NCBI GenBank assembly: GCA_964629575.1
Contig: CAZVUM010000021.1
Location: 1 to 64,000 of the forward strand
Origin: JAYPWI01 sp964629575
Lineage (GTDB): Bacteria; Actinomycetota; Acidimicrobiia; Acidimicrobiales; Poriferisodalaceae
Length of the DNA stretch: 64,000 nucleotides
Direction of reading: 5' to 3'
Shown here: piece after piece, positions 49,497 to 56,990 of the stretch
Layout: the number at the start of each line of letters is the position of its first letter
How positions within the stretch are numbered: position 1 is the first letter of the stretch
The notes under the pieces: model-generated
What the model was told of the DNA's origin: nothing
Databases searched by the model: none
What the model saw: the letters and a program-made list of their open reading frames with translations, nothing else
Program-made: the position numbers and the translations under genes

Positions 49497-51134
49497 GTGG
49501 CCGGCCGACACTCCGCGACCTACCGGCGCTTGGGCCGGTTCTTCCTCGGGTACAAGGGGCCCCTCGGGGTAGCGCTGTCGCTCGCGCTCGCCGCGTCTGT
49601 CGCGTTCGCGTTTCTCCCCTGGCCGATTCGGTACCTCATCGACGGCGTCCTGCTCTCCGACGAACTCGACCTCGCCGGCTTCGCCACGTTCGAGACCGCC
49701 ACCGACGGCCAGAAGCTGTCGCTCGGGTACCACGCATCGACGAGCACCGGCGACACGATCTTCCGCTCGATCAACGACGCGCGGGCGATTCAGGAAGTGA
49801 TGATCTTCGGGATCCAGGCGTGGGTCCTGCCGATCTTCCAGGTCACTTTGATGATCGTCCTGATGCTCGCCCTCGACGTGTGGCTCACGCTCGCGGCGGT
49901 GTGCGTCGGCCCGCTGCTCGTGCTGGCGATCCGCCGGCTGACCGGTCGGATTCAGACGGCCTCCGAGGTGAGTCGCGGTCACATGTCCCAACTGACATCG
50001 CTGATCGAGCAGACGGCGGGCTCGATCCGGGCTGTGCAGGTCTTCGGAACCGAACGCAACGAGGGATCCAAGTTCGACACGACGAGCAAGCAGTTCATCA
50101 AGGCCCAACTGCGCTTCCGCATGAGCGAACAGGCCCTGCAGGTCACCACGATGACCCTCACAGGGCTCGGCACTGCGCTGGTCCTCTACGTGGCGTCGCG
50201 CCGGGTGATCGATACCGCGCTCACCGTCGGCGCGCTGTGGATCTTCATCAACTACATGCAGCGCATCTACGAGGTGCTCCAGCAGAACATGAGCCTCTTT
50301 GGCGTGCTCCAGGACTCCATCGTCGGGGTCGGACGGGCGTTCGAAGTGCTCGACACAGAGCCGGACATCACCGACGCACCCGACGCGACCGAGGTCGTGG
50401 AGCCGGTGCAGCGGATCACCTTCGAGCGGGCATCGCTCGCCTACGACGACGGCGAACCCGTGCTGCGCGATCTCGACCTCACAGTCGAACGCGGCGAACG
50501 GATCGCGCTCGTCGGTCCGACCGGTGCGGGCAAGACGTCGGTCCTCAACCTGATCCCGCGCCTCTACGACACGACCGAAGGAGCCGTTCGCTTCGACGAC
50601 GCCGACGTGCGGGACCTGACGCTGGTGTCCCTCCGGTCGCAGGTGAGTCTGGTGCCACAGGAGCCGCTGCTCTTCGCCACGTCGGTGTCGGAGAACATCC
50701 GGTACGGGCGGACCGACGCCACACCCGACGAGATCGAGGCGGCCGCCGTCGCTGCCCGCGCACACGACTTCATCAGCGCCCTGCCAGACGGGTACGACAC
50801 CGACGTGGGCGACCGGGGGGCCAAGCTGTCGATCGGCCAGCAACAGCGCGTCGCCATCGCCAGGGCCTTTCTCAAGGACGCGCCGATCCTTCTCCTCGAC
50901 GAACCCACCTCGGCGCTCGACCTCGGCACCGAAGCCGACCTCCTCGAGAGCATCGACGACCTCATGGCCGGGCGCACCGTTTTCATCGTGGCCCACCGTT
51001 TGTCGACCGTTCGCTCGGCCACCCGGATCGTCGTGCTCGACGGCGGTCGGATCGTGGAAGTCGGCCCCCACAACGAGCTGGTGACCGCGGGTGGCCTGTA
51101 CAGCGAACTCTGGGACCGCCAGTTCGCCGTGTGA
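49497..51134 (+). CDS. ABC exporter half-transporter (TMD-NBD), short TMD
   Basis: A 545-residue ABCB-type protein with a GTG start. The NBD is complete: Walker A LVGPTGAGKTS, signature LSIGQQQRVAIARA, Walker B ILLLDEPTSALD and H-loop VAHRLSTVR. TM1 is at about 22-46, but between it and the conserved STSTGDTIFRSINDA (81-95) there is only a 34-residue hydrophilic linker. The second helix of the usual six and its coupling helix are missing. Total length is about 40 residues below normal. It may be a deletion derivative or a true five-helix variant. Substrate unknown. Confidence 0.85.
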   Translation: MAGRHSATYRRLGRFFLGYKGPLGVALSLALAASVAFAFLPWPIRYLIDGVLLSDELDLAGFATFETATDGQKLSLGYHASTSTGDTIFRSINDARAIQEVMIFGIQAWVLPIFQVTLMIVLMLALDVWLTLAAVCVGPLLVLAIRRLTGRIQTASEVSRGHMSQLTSLIEQTAGSIRAVQVFGTERNEGSKFDTTSKQFIKAQLRFRMSEQALQVTTMTLTGLGTALVLYVASRRVIDTALTVGALWIFINYMQRIYEVLQQNMSLFGVLQDSIVGVGRAFEVLDTEPDITDAPDATEVVEPVQRITFERASLAYDDGEPVLRDLDLTVERGERIALVGPTGAGKTSVLNLIPRLYDTTEGAVRFDDADVRDLTLVSLRSQVSLVPQEPLLFATSVSENIRYGRTDATPDEIEAAAVAARAHDFISALPDGYDTDVGDRGAKLSIGQQQRVAIARAFLKDAPILLLDEPTSALDLGTEADLLESIDDLMAGRTVFIVAHRLSTVRSATRIVVLDGGRIVEVGPHNELVTAGGLYSELWDRQFAV

Positions 51135-51216
51135 CTCCGCCCAACGAAACGCGGGTCCTTATCGAGCGTTCAGTCAGCTACTAGAGTGGAGCGCGTTCTC
51201 CGACGAAGGAGCCGAC

Positions 51217-51654
51217 ATGGACGTGGCAGCTCTCCTGCGAGCCAAGGGCCACGGCGTGGTGGTGATCGACCCGGAGCGAAGCGTCGCCGACGCGGTCGCG
51301 CTGCTCGAGCAGTACGACATCGGCGCGCTCATCGTGTCGTCCGATCGCCTCACCGTGGCTGGAGTCATCTCCGAGCGTGACGTCGTTCGACGTCTCGCCC
51401 GTGACGGGCCGGCGTGTCTGGCCGACTCGGTCGGAGCGGTCGCCACCGCGGACGTGACGACCTGTGGTCCCGATGAGCTTGCGGACCGCGTGATGGTCAC
51501 CATGACCGAGGGACGCTTTCGACACATGCCGGTGGTGGATGGCGGGCAGTTGGTGGGTCTCATATCCATCGGCGATGTCGTCAAGCACCGGGTCGCCGAG
51601 CTCGAACAGACCAACAGCCACCTCGAGACCTACATCGCCGGCGTCCCCCGCTGA
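51217..51654 (+). CDS. CBS domain-pair protein, paralogue 2
   Basis: A 145-residue protein of two CBS motifs (VVVIDPERSVADAVALL to GVISERDVVRRL, then VTTCGPDELADRVMVTM to GLISIGDVVKHRV). The motif order and FRHMPVVDGG match the paralogue at 35640. The C-terminal tail after the second CBS is helical. It probably binds adenylates. The ATG at 51217 follows GAAGGAG. A repeated hairpin follows the stop. Confidence 0.85.
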   Translation: MDVAALLRAKGHGVVVIDPERSVADAVALLEQYDIGALIVSSDRLTVAGVISERDVVRRLARDGPACLADSVGAVATADVTTCGPDELADRVMVTMTEGRFRHMPVVDGGQLVGLISIGDVVKHRVAELEQTNSHLETYIAGVPR

Positions 51655-51686
51655 CTTCCGGGCACCTCAGCGCACGGACCTCCCCC

Positions 51687-51737
51687 TTTCGGGAGCGTGA
51701 GCGCCCGCTATCCGAGCGCTGGCGCGCCCGAAAGCGG
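51687..51737 (+). repeat. About 50-bp imperfect hairpin element, copy 2
   Basis: The arms TTTCGGGAGCGTGAGCGC and GCGCTGGCGCGCCCGAAA pair at 15 of 18 positions around an 11-nt loop. It is the homologue of 22432-22481 in the same orientation. It lies between the convergent CBS and amidohydrolase genes. Confidence 0.6.
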
Positions 51738-51757
51738 GGACGGGGAGACCGACGGGG

Positions 51758-53245
51758 CTACGGGGTCGAGGCGAGTTGGGCGCGGGCGGCGTCGTGGATG
51801 ACGGTGCCGTCGAAGAACGCGGGGTTGGAGGAGCCGTAGAGCTCCACCGCGTGCTCGAAGGTGAAGGCCCGGAAGTTCTCGCGGGTCAACAGACCGTCGT
51901 CCACCAGCTCCCACGCCTCCTCGAGCACCTCGGAGATGTCCGGCACGTCCCAGTGCCCGATGTCGCTCGAGAAGATCGCCTTGAGCTGCGCACCGAATGC
52001 GTTCAGCCGGGTGTCGAACGCCAGCGCGTTCATCCGATCGTCGGCCTCACACCCGAAGTAGAAGTTGCGGGTGAACGCATCGCGCAGCTCCTCGGGTTCG
52101 CTCACGCCCAGAGCGGCGAACTCGTCGATGAGGTGTGGCGGCTCCAGGTCGGTCCCCATCTCCGCCACCGCCGCTTCGACGCTCGCCTCCCCCGCGATCT
52201 CGAGCAACGAACCGCCCCGGTCGCGCAACAGCGACGCCATGAGCTCGCGGTCGAGATTCGACGGGTCGTAGTGGCGGATGTGGCCGGCTCGCCGCTTCTC
52301 GAAATGGCCGACGAGGTCGTTGTAGAGGTTGGACGCCCATCCCACGCCCCCTTCGAGGAAGGCGAACTTGAGCGAAGGGAAGCGGGTGGTCACCCCGCCG
52401 AGGAACAGCGCCTTGCAGATCGCCTCGCACGCCGAAGCGAAGGCCCCGATGTGGTTGTAGACGTAGTTGTTGACGGTCTGGCGGCTCCCCCACCCCTGGC
52501 CCCCCGAATGAAACGTCGGGCTGACCCCCAGCTCGACGCACCGCTGCCACACCGGGTCGTAATCGTGCTCGGAGTCCACGGCGAGGTTGTCGAACCACAG
52601 CGCGTACCGTCCGGCCCGTGGATCGTGCTCGACGGCGGCGGGGATGGGTCGCCGGACATGACCGGCCATCAGCACCGACCGGAACCCAAGCTCCCCGACC
52701 GCGTGGTCGAGCTCGGCGAGCGCTTCTTCGGGGGTGTGCATCGGGATGATCGCGTTGGGGATCAAGCGTTCGCCGAACTCCCCATAGACACGGTGGTAGT
52801 AGGTGTTGAACGCCCTGCACCCGACCTGGCGGAGCTCGTCGTTGCCGATCGCCATCGCGAACAGACCCAGCGTGGGGTACAGCACCGACACGTCGACGCC
52901 GGCCTCGTCCAGCCGTTCGTACATGACCTCGGGGATCACCGCCATGGCCCGGTCGATGGTGTTCGCCGACGGCACCCCCCACCACGGCGGCCGAATGGTC
53001 CGTCGCTCCACTCGGGTCTCTGGGCTCTGCTCGTACCAGTTGAAGTGACCGACCGGAGCGAGCTTGTAGCGGCTGGCGAGATCAGCCCCGCCGAGGTCTT
53101 CGAGGATCGCCCCAATCGCCGGGTGGTACTCCACGCAGTGCCCGTCCGCGTCGATGATCGGGTGGTCCAACTGCTCGCGAATTCGCGACGAACTGGTCGG
53201 TAGCCCCACGTGGCTCCTCCTCGAGGGTGCGGATCTCCCTATCAT
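51758..53245 (-). CDS. Amidohydrolase family protein (PF04909)
   Basis: A 495-residue TIM-barrel hydrolase/decarboxylase. The N-terminal metal motif is PIIDADGHCVEYHP. Later regions include VLYPTLGLFAMAIGNDELR, FAFLEGGVGWASNLY, HYDPSNLDREL and the C-terminal FSSDIGHWDVPD, which supplies the last acidic ligand. The family covers ACMSD-like decarboxylases and hydrolases of aromatic-derived acids. The ATG at 53245 has GGAGG nine bases upstream; a longer frame would cross into the divergent hydrolase. Only 46 bp separate it from that gene. Confidence 0.85.
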   Translation of the reverse strand: MIGRSAPSRRSHVGLPTSSSRIREQLDHPIIDADGHCVEYHPAIGAILEDLGGADLASRYKLAPVGHFNWYEQSPETRVERRTIRPPWWGVPSANTIDRAMAVIPEVMYERLDEAGVDVSVLYPTLGLFAMAIGNDELRQVGCRAFNTYYHRVYGEFGERLIPNAIIPMHTPEEALAELDHAVGELGFRSVLMAGHVRRPIPAAVEHDPRAGRYALWFDNLAVDSEHDYDPVWQRCVELGVSPTFHSGGQGWGSRQTVNNYVYNHIGAFASACEAICKALFLGGVTTRFPSLKFAFLEGGVGWASNLYNDLVGHFEKRRAGHIRHYDPSNLDRELMASLLRDRGGSLLEIAGEASVEAAVAEMGTDLEPPHLIDEFAALGVSEPEELRDAFTRNFYFGCEADDRMNALAFDTRLNAFGAQLKAIFSSDIGHWDVPDISEVLEEAWELVDDGLLTRENFRAFTFEHAVELYGSSNPAFFDGTVIHDAARAQLASTP

Positions 53246-53291
53246 CGCCGAGCAGCCTCCGTCGCGGAGGCCCGATCCACCAGGGGGGTCC

Positions 53292-54014
53292 ATGGCCGTC
53301 TTCAGCAGAGGCGATGTCCACATCCACTACGACACCTACGGCGAGGGCTTCCCGGTTCTGCTGATCGCACCGGGCGGGATGAGATCCGAGGTGTCGTTCT
53401 GGAACGGCACACCCTGGAATCCGATCACCCAGCTGGCCTCCGACTACCGGGTGATCGCCATGGATCAGCGCAACGCAGGTCGGTCCAGCGCACCCGTGGG
53501 CGCGGACCACGGGTGGGCCACCTACGCCGAGGACCAGCTCGCGCTCATGGACCACCTCGGGATCGACCGCTTCCACGTCGCCGGCATGTGCATCGGCGGG
53601 CCGTACATCCTCGGCCTGATCGACGCTGCGCCCGAACGGGTGGCGTCGGGTGTCGTGTTCCAGACGATCGGGCTCGACAACAACCGGGCCGCCTTCCACG
53701 ACATGTTCGACTCGTGGGCGGTGGAGCTGCGAGGCGATCGGCCCGACACACCGGCGGGTGCCTGGGACTCGTTTCGAGCAAACATGTACGACACCGACAA
53801 GATCCTCTTCACAGCGGACGAAGAGTGGCTCGACGGCTGCCAGACTCCCCTGCTCGTTCTTCTCGGCCGCGACCTCTACCACCCCGAGTCGAGCAGCCGG
53901 ACCCTCGCCGAACGCGCACCCAACGCGACGCTTGTCGAGGACTGGATCGAACCGGAGCACCACCCTGCCGCGATGGCCGCCGTGGAGAACTTCCTCGCCG
54001 CCAACACCCCCTGA
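53292..54014 (+). CDS. Alpha/beta hydrolase with cysteine nucleophile
   Basis: A 240-residue alpha/beta-hydrolase. LLIAPGGMRSEVSFW is the oxyanion-hole region, AMDQRNAGRSSAP follows, and the nucleophile elbow HVAGMCIGGPYIL has C100 where most members have serine (G-x-C-x-G). The acid/base residues lie in LLGRDLYHPE and EPEHHPAAM. A cysteine nucleophile is known in dienelactone hydrolases, though their elbow differs. The ATG at 53292 follows GGGGGG. It is convergent with the CoA transferase gene and divergent from the amidohydrolase. Confidence 0.82.
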   Translation: MAVFSRGDVHIHYDTYGEGFPVLLIAPGGMRSEVSFWNGTPWNPITQLASDYRVIAMDQRNAGRSSAPVGADHGWATYAEDQLALMDHLGIDRFHVAGMCIGGPYILGLIDAAPERVASGVVFQTIGLDNNRAAFHDMFDSWAVELRGDRPDTPAGAWDSFRANMYDTDKILFTADEEWLDGCQTPLLVLLGRDLYHPESSSRTLAERAPNATLVEDWIEPEHHPAAMAAVENFLAANTP

Positions 54015-54039
54015 CCGCGGGGACGCCTCATTTCAGGGG
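54008..54039. terminator. Short hairpin formed by convergent stop regions
   Basis: CCCCTGA (54008-54014) and TCAGGGG (54033-54039) are inverted. Each contains the TGA stop of one of the two convergent genes. The stem is seven base pairs with an 18-nt loop and no T-run. Confidence 0.35.
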
Positions 54040-55805
54040 TGAAGGAAGCCGTCGCCGAGCCGGTCCGCCGGGTCGGCGTCGAGGCCGAGATAGCGCGACC
54101 GCAGCTCGTCCCACAGGCTCAACCGGGTCCAGTCCGGCTCGTCGAGGATCTTCATCTCGTCGGTGAGGAACGGGTTGGGCAACAGCACGGTGATCATCTG
54201 GGCACCCTCACCGTTGAACAGCCGGAGCATCCAGGTCCGCGGAGCATCCTGGATCCACTGGCGCTGTAGCTCGACGCGGGCACACTGACGGCGGCGAGCG
54301 ATGTCGGGACTGACCGGATTGTCCTGCGATCCCCGGTGCTCGCCGACGCACAGGTGGAAGTGCGAGTGCCCGAGATCGACGGTCATGTAGCCGTCGAGCA
54401 TGCCGATCCGAGGCGGGGCCGTCGCCGCCAGCTCGAACACACCTCCCTGGATCAGTGGTCCGAAGCGCACCCTCTGCCAGTGCTCGACGAACACGAGGCG
54501 CATGATCTCCTCCGCCACCTCCCCTCCCCTCGGTACCCGGAACACCTCGAGGTCGTTCGGGTCCTGCTCGGTTCGCCACTCCGACGCACCGGCCGACAAC
54601 TCGGCCCGGAGCTCGGAGCCGTGTTCGTCGAGAGTCGGAGGGCGCCGGTAGATCCCTGCCGGAGTCTCTGAGAACTTGATCGGGCAGCTGAGCTGAACCG
54701 TCGGTCGATGGTGGGGATGCTCGACCGTGACGAGCATGTCGCGCGCCGCAACGTGCGGGTCCTCCGCCCAGTCGCGAGCGGTCAGAACCGGCCCCACCGA
54801 GGCCCTTCCGCCGAGAGCAGCCACGACCTCCGCGTTGGTGAGCCCTCGGCTCCACTCCTCGATCGCCCCATCGACCAGCTCGCGATGTCGCCCCCTGGAG
54901 CGACCTTCGGCCGTGCGCTCGTCTGTCGCGAGATCGGGGCGGCCCATCGTTTCGCACAGCAGAACCCAGTGCGCATCGGTCGGTGCGGCGATGGCGCAAT
55001 GGCCGTCGGCGGTCGGAAAGATCCCGAACGGTGTGATCCCCCCGACCGTGTTGCCCGACGGTTTGATGTCGCGCCCCGCGTAGCTCCACTCCATCTGCGA
55101 TGACTCACACATCGACATCAGCCCGTCGACCATTGCGACGTCCACGAATTGGCCCTGCCCGGTGTCGCGGGCATGAACCAGCGCGGCCACCAGCCCGAAG
55201 GCACCGAGCAGCCCGGGGACGTAGTCACCGATGGCAACGCCGATGCGGGTGGGGCTGTCGGCATCGGGACCGGTCGACGCCACGAAGCCGCCCATCGCCT
55301 GCGCAACGACGTCGTAGGCCGGCCACTCGACGTACGGGCTCTCGGCGAACCTCGGATCGCCGAATCCCCGCACCGCCGCATACACGAACGCTGGGTTTGC
55401 AGCCCTGCAGGCGTCCCAGCCAACTCCCAGACGGTCGAGGACACTGGCGCGCATGTTCTCGAGCAGGCCGTCGCACGTGGCGACGAGCTGCAGAAAGAGC
55501 TCCCGGTCCGCGTCGAGGTTGAGATCGAGAGCGATCGACTTCTTGTTGCGGTTCCGGTTGGCGAATCGCCCGCCGTAGGCCCGGTCTTCGTCGTCGAGGG
55601 TGAAGGGACCCGCGTAGCGCACCAGCTCGCCCGTCGGTGGTTCGACCTTGATGACCTCGGCACCGAGATCGGCGAGCATCATCCCACCGAACGGCCCTGC
55701 CGCGGCATGGGTCACGTCGATGATCCGCACTCCCCTGAGTGGCCCGGACGGGCCGCTCTGCATCGCAGCGGCTGTCTCGTGTGCTCGCAGGTGATCGGTT
55801 GTCAT
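54033..55805 (-). CDS. CaiB/BaiF CoA transferase fused to an unrecognised C-terminal domain
   Basis: A 590-residue protein. Residues about 20-400 are a family III CoA transferase: GVRIIDVTHAAAGPFGGMML, EVIKVEPPTGELVRYAG and ANRNRNKKSIALDLNLDAD at the start, GFGDPRFAESPYVEWPAYD in the catalytic region, and the closing PIKFSETPAGIYRRPPTLDEHG. The last about 180 residues are extra. They contain DLGHSHFHLCVGEHRG, TWMLRLFNGEGAQMITVLL and PNPFLTDEMKILDEPDW, with histidines that could bind metal. I do not recognise this domain. It may tune substrate use or be a second enzyme. Confidence 0.85.
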   Translation of the reverse strand: MTTDHLRAHETAAAMQSGPSGPLRGVRIIDVTHAAAGPFGGMMLADLGAEVIKVEPPTGELVRYAGPFTLDDEDRAYGGRFANRNRNKKSIALDLNLDADRELFLQLVATCDGLLENMRASVLDRLGVGWDACRAANPAFVYAAVRGFGDPRFAESPYVEWPAYDVVAQAMGGFVASTGPDADSPTRIGVAIGDYVPGLLGAFGLVAALVHARDTGQGQFVDVAMVDGLMSMCESSQMEWSYAGRDIKPSGNTVGGITPFGIFPTADGHCAIAAPTDAHWVLLCETMGRPDLATDERTAEGRSRGRHRELVDGAIEEWSRGLTNAEVVAALGGRASVGPVLTARDWAEDPHVAARDMLVTVEHPHHRPTVQLSCPIKFSETPAGIYRRPPTLDEHGSELRAELSAGASEWRTEQDPNDLEVFRVPRGGEVAEEIMRLVFVEHWQRVRFGPLIQGGVFELAATAPPRIGMLDGYMTVDLGHSHFHLCVGEHRGSQDNPVSPDIARRRQCARVELQRQWIQDAPRTWMLRLFNGEGAQMITVLLPNPFLTDEMKILDEPDWTRLSLWDELRSRYLGLDADPADRLGDGFLHP

Positions 55806-55830
55806 CCACGAATGGTTGCCGATCCGCCCA

Positions 55831-55860
55831 TTAGGTTCCAGGAGCGCTCCTGGAACCTAA
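55831..55860. repeat. 30-bp perfect palindrome, copy 2 of family
   Basis: The half-site TTAGGTTCCAGGAGC is followed by its reverse complement. The inner 28 bp are identical to those at 28045-28078. It lies directly against the esterase stop, again downstream of a minus-strand gene and upstream of another. Confidence 0.85.
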
Positions 55861-56931
55861 TCAGCTCAGGCTGTCGGCGAACCCTTTGATGTCGCGGATC
55901 GTGGCCCGATAGACGTCGGGCATCGCATCGAGAAAGAGACAGTCGCCGGCGTGACAGGTTCCGTTCACCGTCCGTGCAACAACGCTGACGCCGGCATCGA
56001 CCAGCTTCCGATAGAAGACGAGCCCTTCGTCGCGCAATGGGTCGAGCTCGTTGACCGAGATCACGAACGGGGGCAGCCCTTCGAGATCGGACGTTTCGGC
56101 GTGGTACGGCCATGCCAGCGGGTTCGTCGCGTTCTCCCCCGAGGGGTCATAGGGCACCGTGAGCGCGGCCATCTGATGCTCGACGTTGAGGAAGTAGTTG
56201 TTGTTCTCCACCAGCGATCGAAGCTCCGGCGGCGGTGCGTGATACAGGTTCGAGATGTAGGGGCACTGGGAGTAGACGCCGGCGATCCCGTCGAGCCAGC
56301 CATCCTTCTTGGCCTTGAGCGCCGTGGCGATCGACAGGTTGCCACCGCCGGACTCACCGGACACCACGACGTGCGACACACCGAGCGCCGCCTTGTTCTC
56401 GATCACCCACTGCGCCGCAGAGGCACAGTCGTTGAGACCTGCCGGGAAGGGGTGCGGACCGAGCTTTCCTGCGCCATTGCGGAACTCCACGCCGACGACG
56501 ACCAGCCCCGTCGCGGCGAGCTCGTCGCGCCACCTCTGGTACCCGGCGTTGGCTGCGGTGAGGATCACCATGCCGCCACCGTGGGTGTGGACGATGGCAG
56601 GGAGGGGCCCGTCCGCATCATCCGGTGTATGGATGTACAGGCTGATGTCGTTGCCGTCGACACCCCGGATGATCTCCGTCCGCGACGACACACCCTGCGG
56701 CGGTGGGGTACTCATGCTCAGCGCGCCGCCGAGCTGCTCGAAGCCCTCCTCGGCGACCATGCTCGCTTCGAGCTGTTCCTCGAGCGGAGCATCGGGTCCA
56801 ACCGGTCCTTGTGGCGGGGCGACGTCGAGCCCGAGTGGCGCCATCGCTGCGAGCATCCGGGGATCGGCGCGCGGGTCGTCTTTCAGCTGCATGTTGGGAT
56901 CGCCGAGACGGCCGGGGAGGACTGGAGACAT
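55861..56931 (-). CDS. Alpha/beta hydrolase, HSL-type esterase
   Basis: A 356-residue esterase of the hormone-sensitive-lipase family. Oxyanion motif HTHGGGMVIL is at about residue 115, the nucleophile is in VVVSGESGGGNLSIA (GxSxG), and the catalytic aspartate/histidine are in SVNELDPLRDEG and GTCHAGDCLF. It hydrolyses short to medium acyl esters. The ATG at 56931 is chosen for its AAAGG ribosome site; an upstream start at 56955 is possible. It precedes the CoA transferase on the same strand with the 30-bp palindrome between them. Confidence 0.86.
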   Translation of the reverse strand: MSPVLPGRLGDPNMQLKDDPRADPRMLAAMAPLGLDVAPPQGPVGPDAPLEEQLEASMVAEEGFEQLGGALSMSTPPPQGVSSRTEIIRGVDGNDISLYIHTPDDADGPLPAIVHTHGGGMVILTAANAGYQRWRDELAATGLVVVGVEFRNGAGKLGPHPFPAGLNDCASAAQWVIENKAALGVSHVVVSGESGGGNLSIATALKAKKDGWLDGIAGVYSQCPYISNLYHAPPPELRSLVENNNYFLNVEHQMAALTVPYDPSGENATNPLAWPYHAETSDLEGLPPFVISVNELDPLRDEGLVFYRKLVDAGVSVVARTVNGTCHAGDCLFLDAMPDVYRATIRDIKGFADSLS

Positions 56932-56990
56932 GGTCGAACCTTTCGAGCGCGCCACACCAGATTGACAGACCGTTTCGACCTGCGTGGCCG

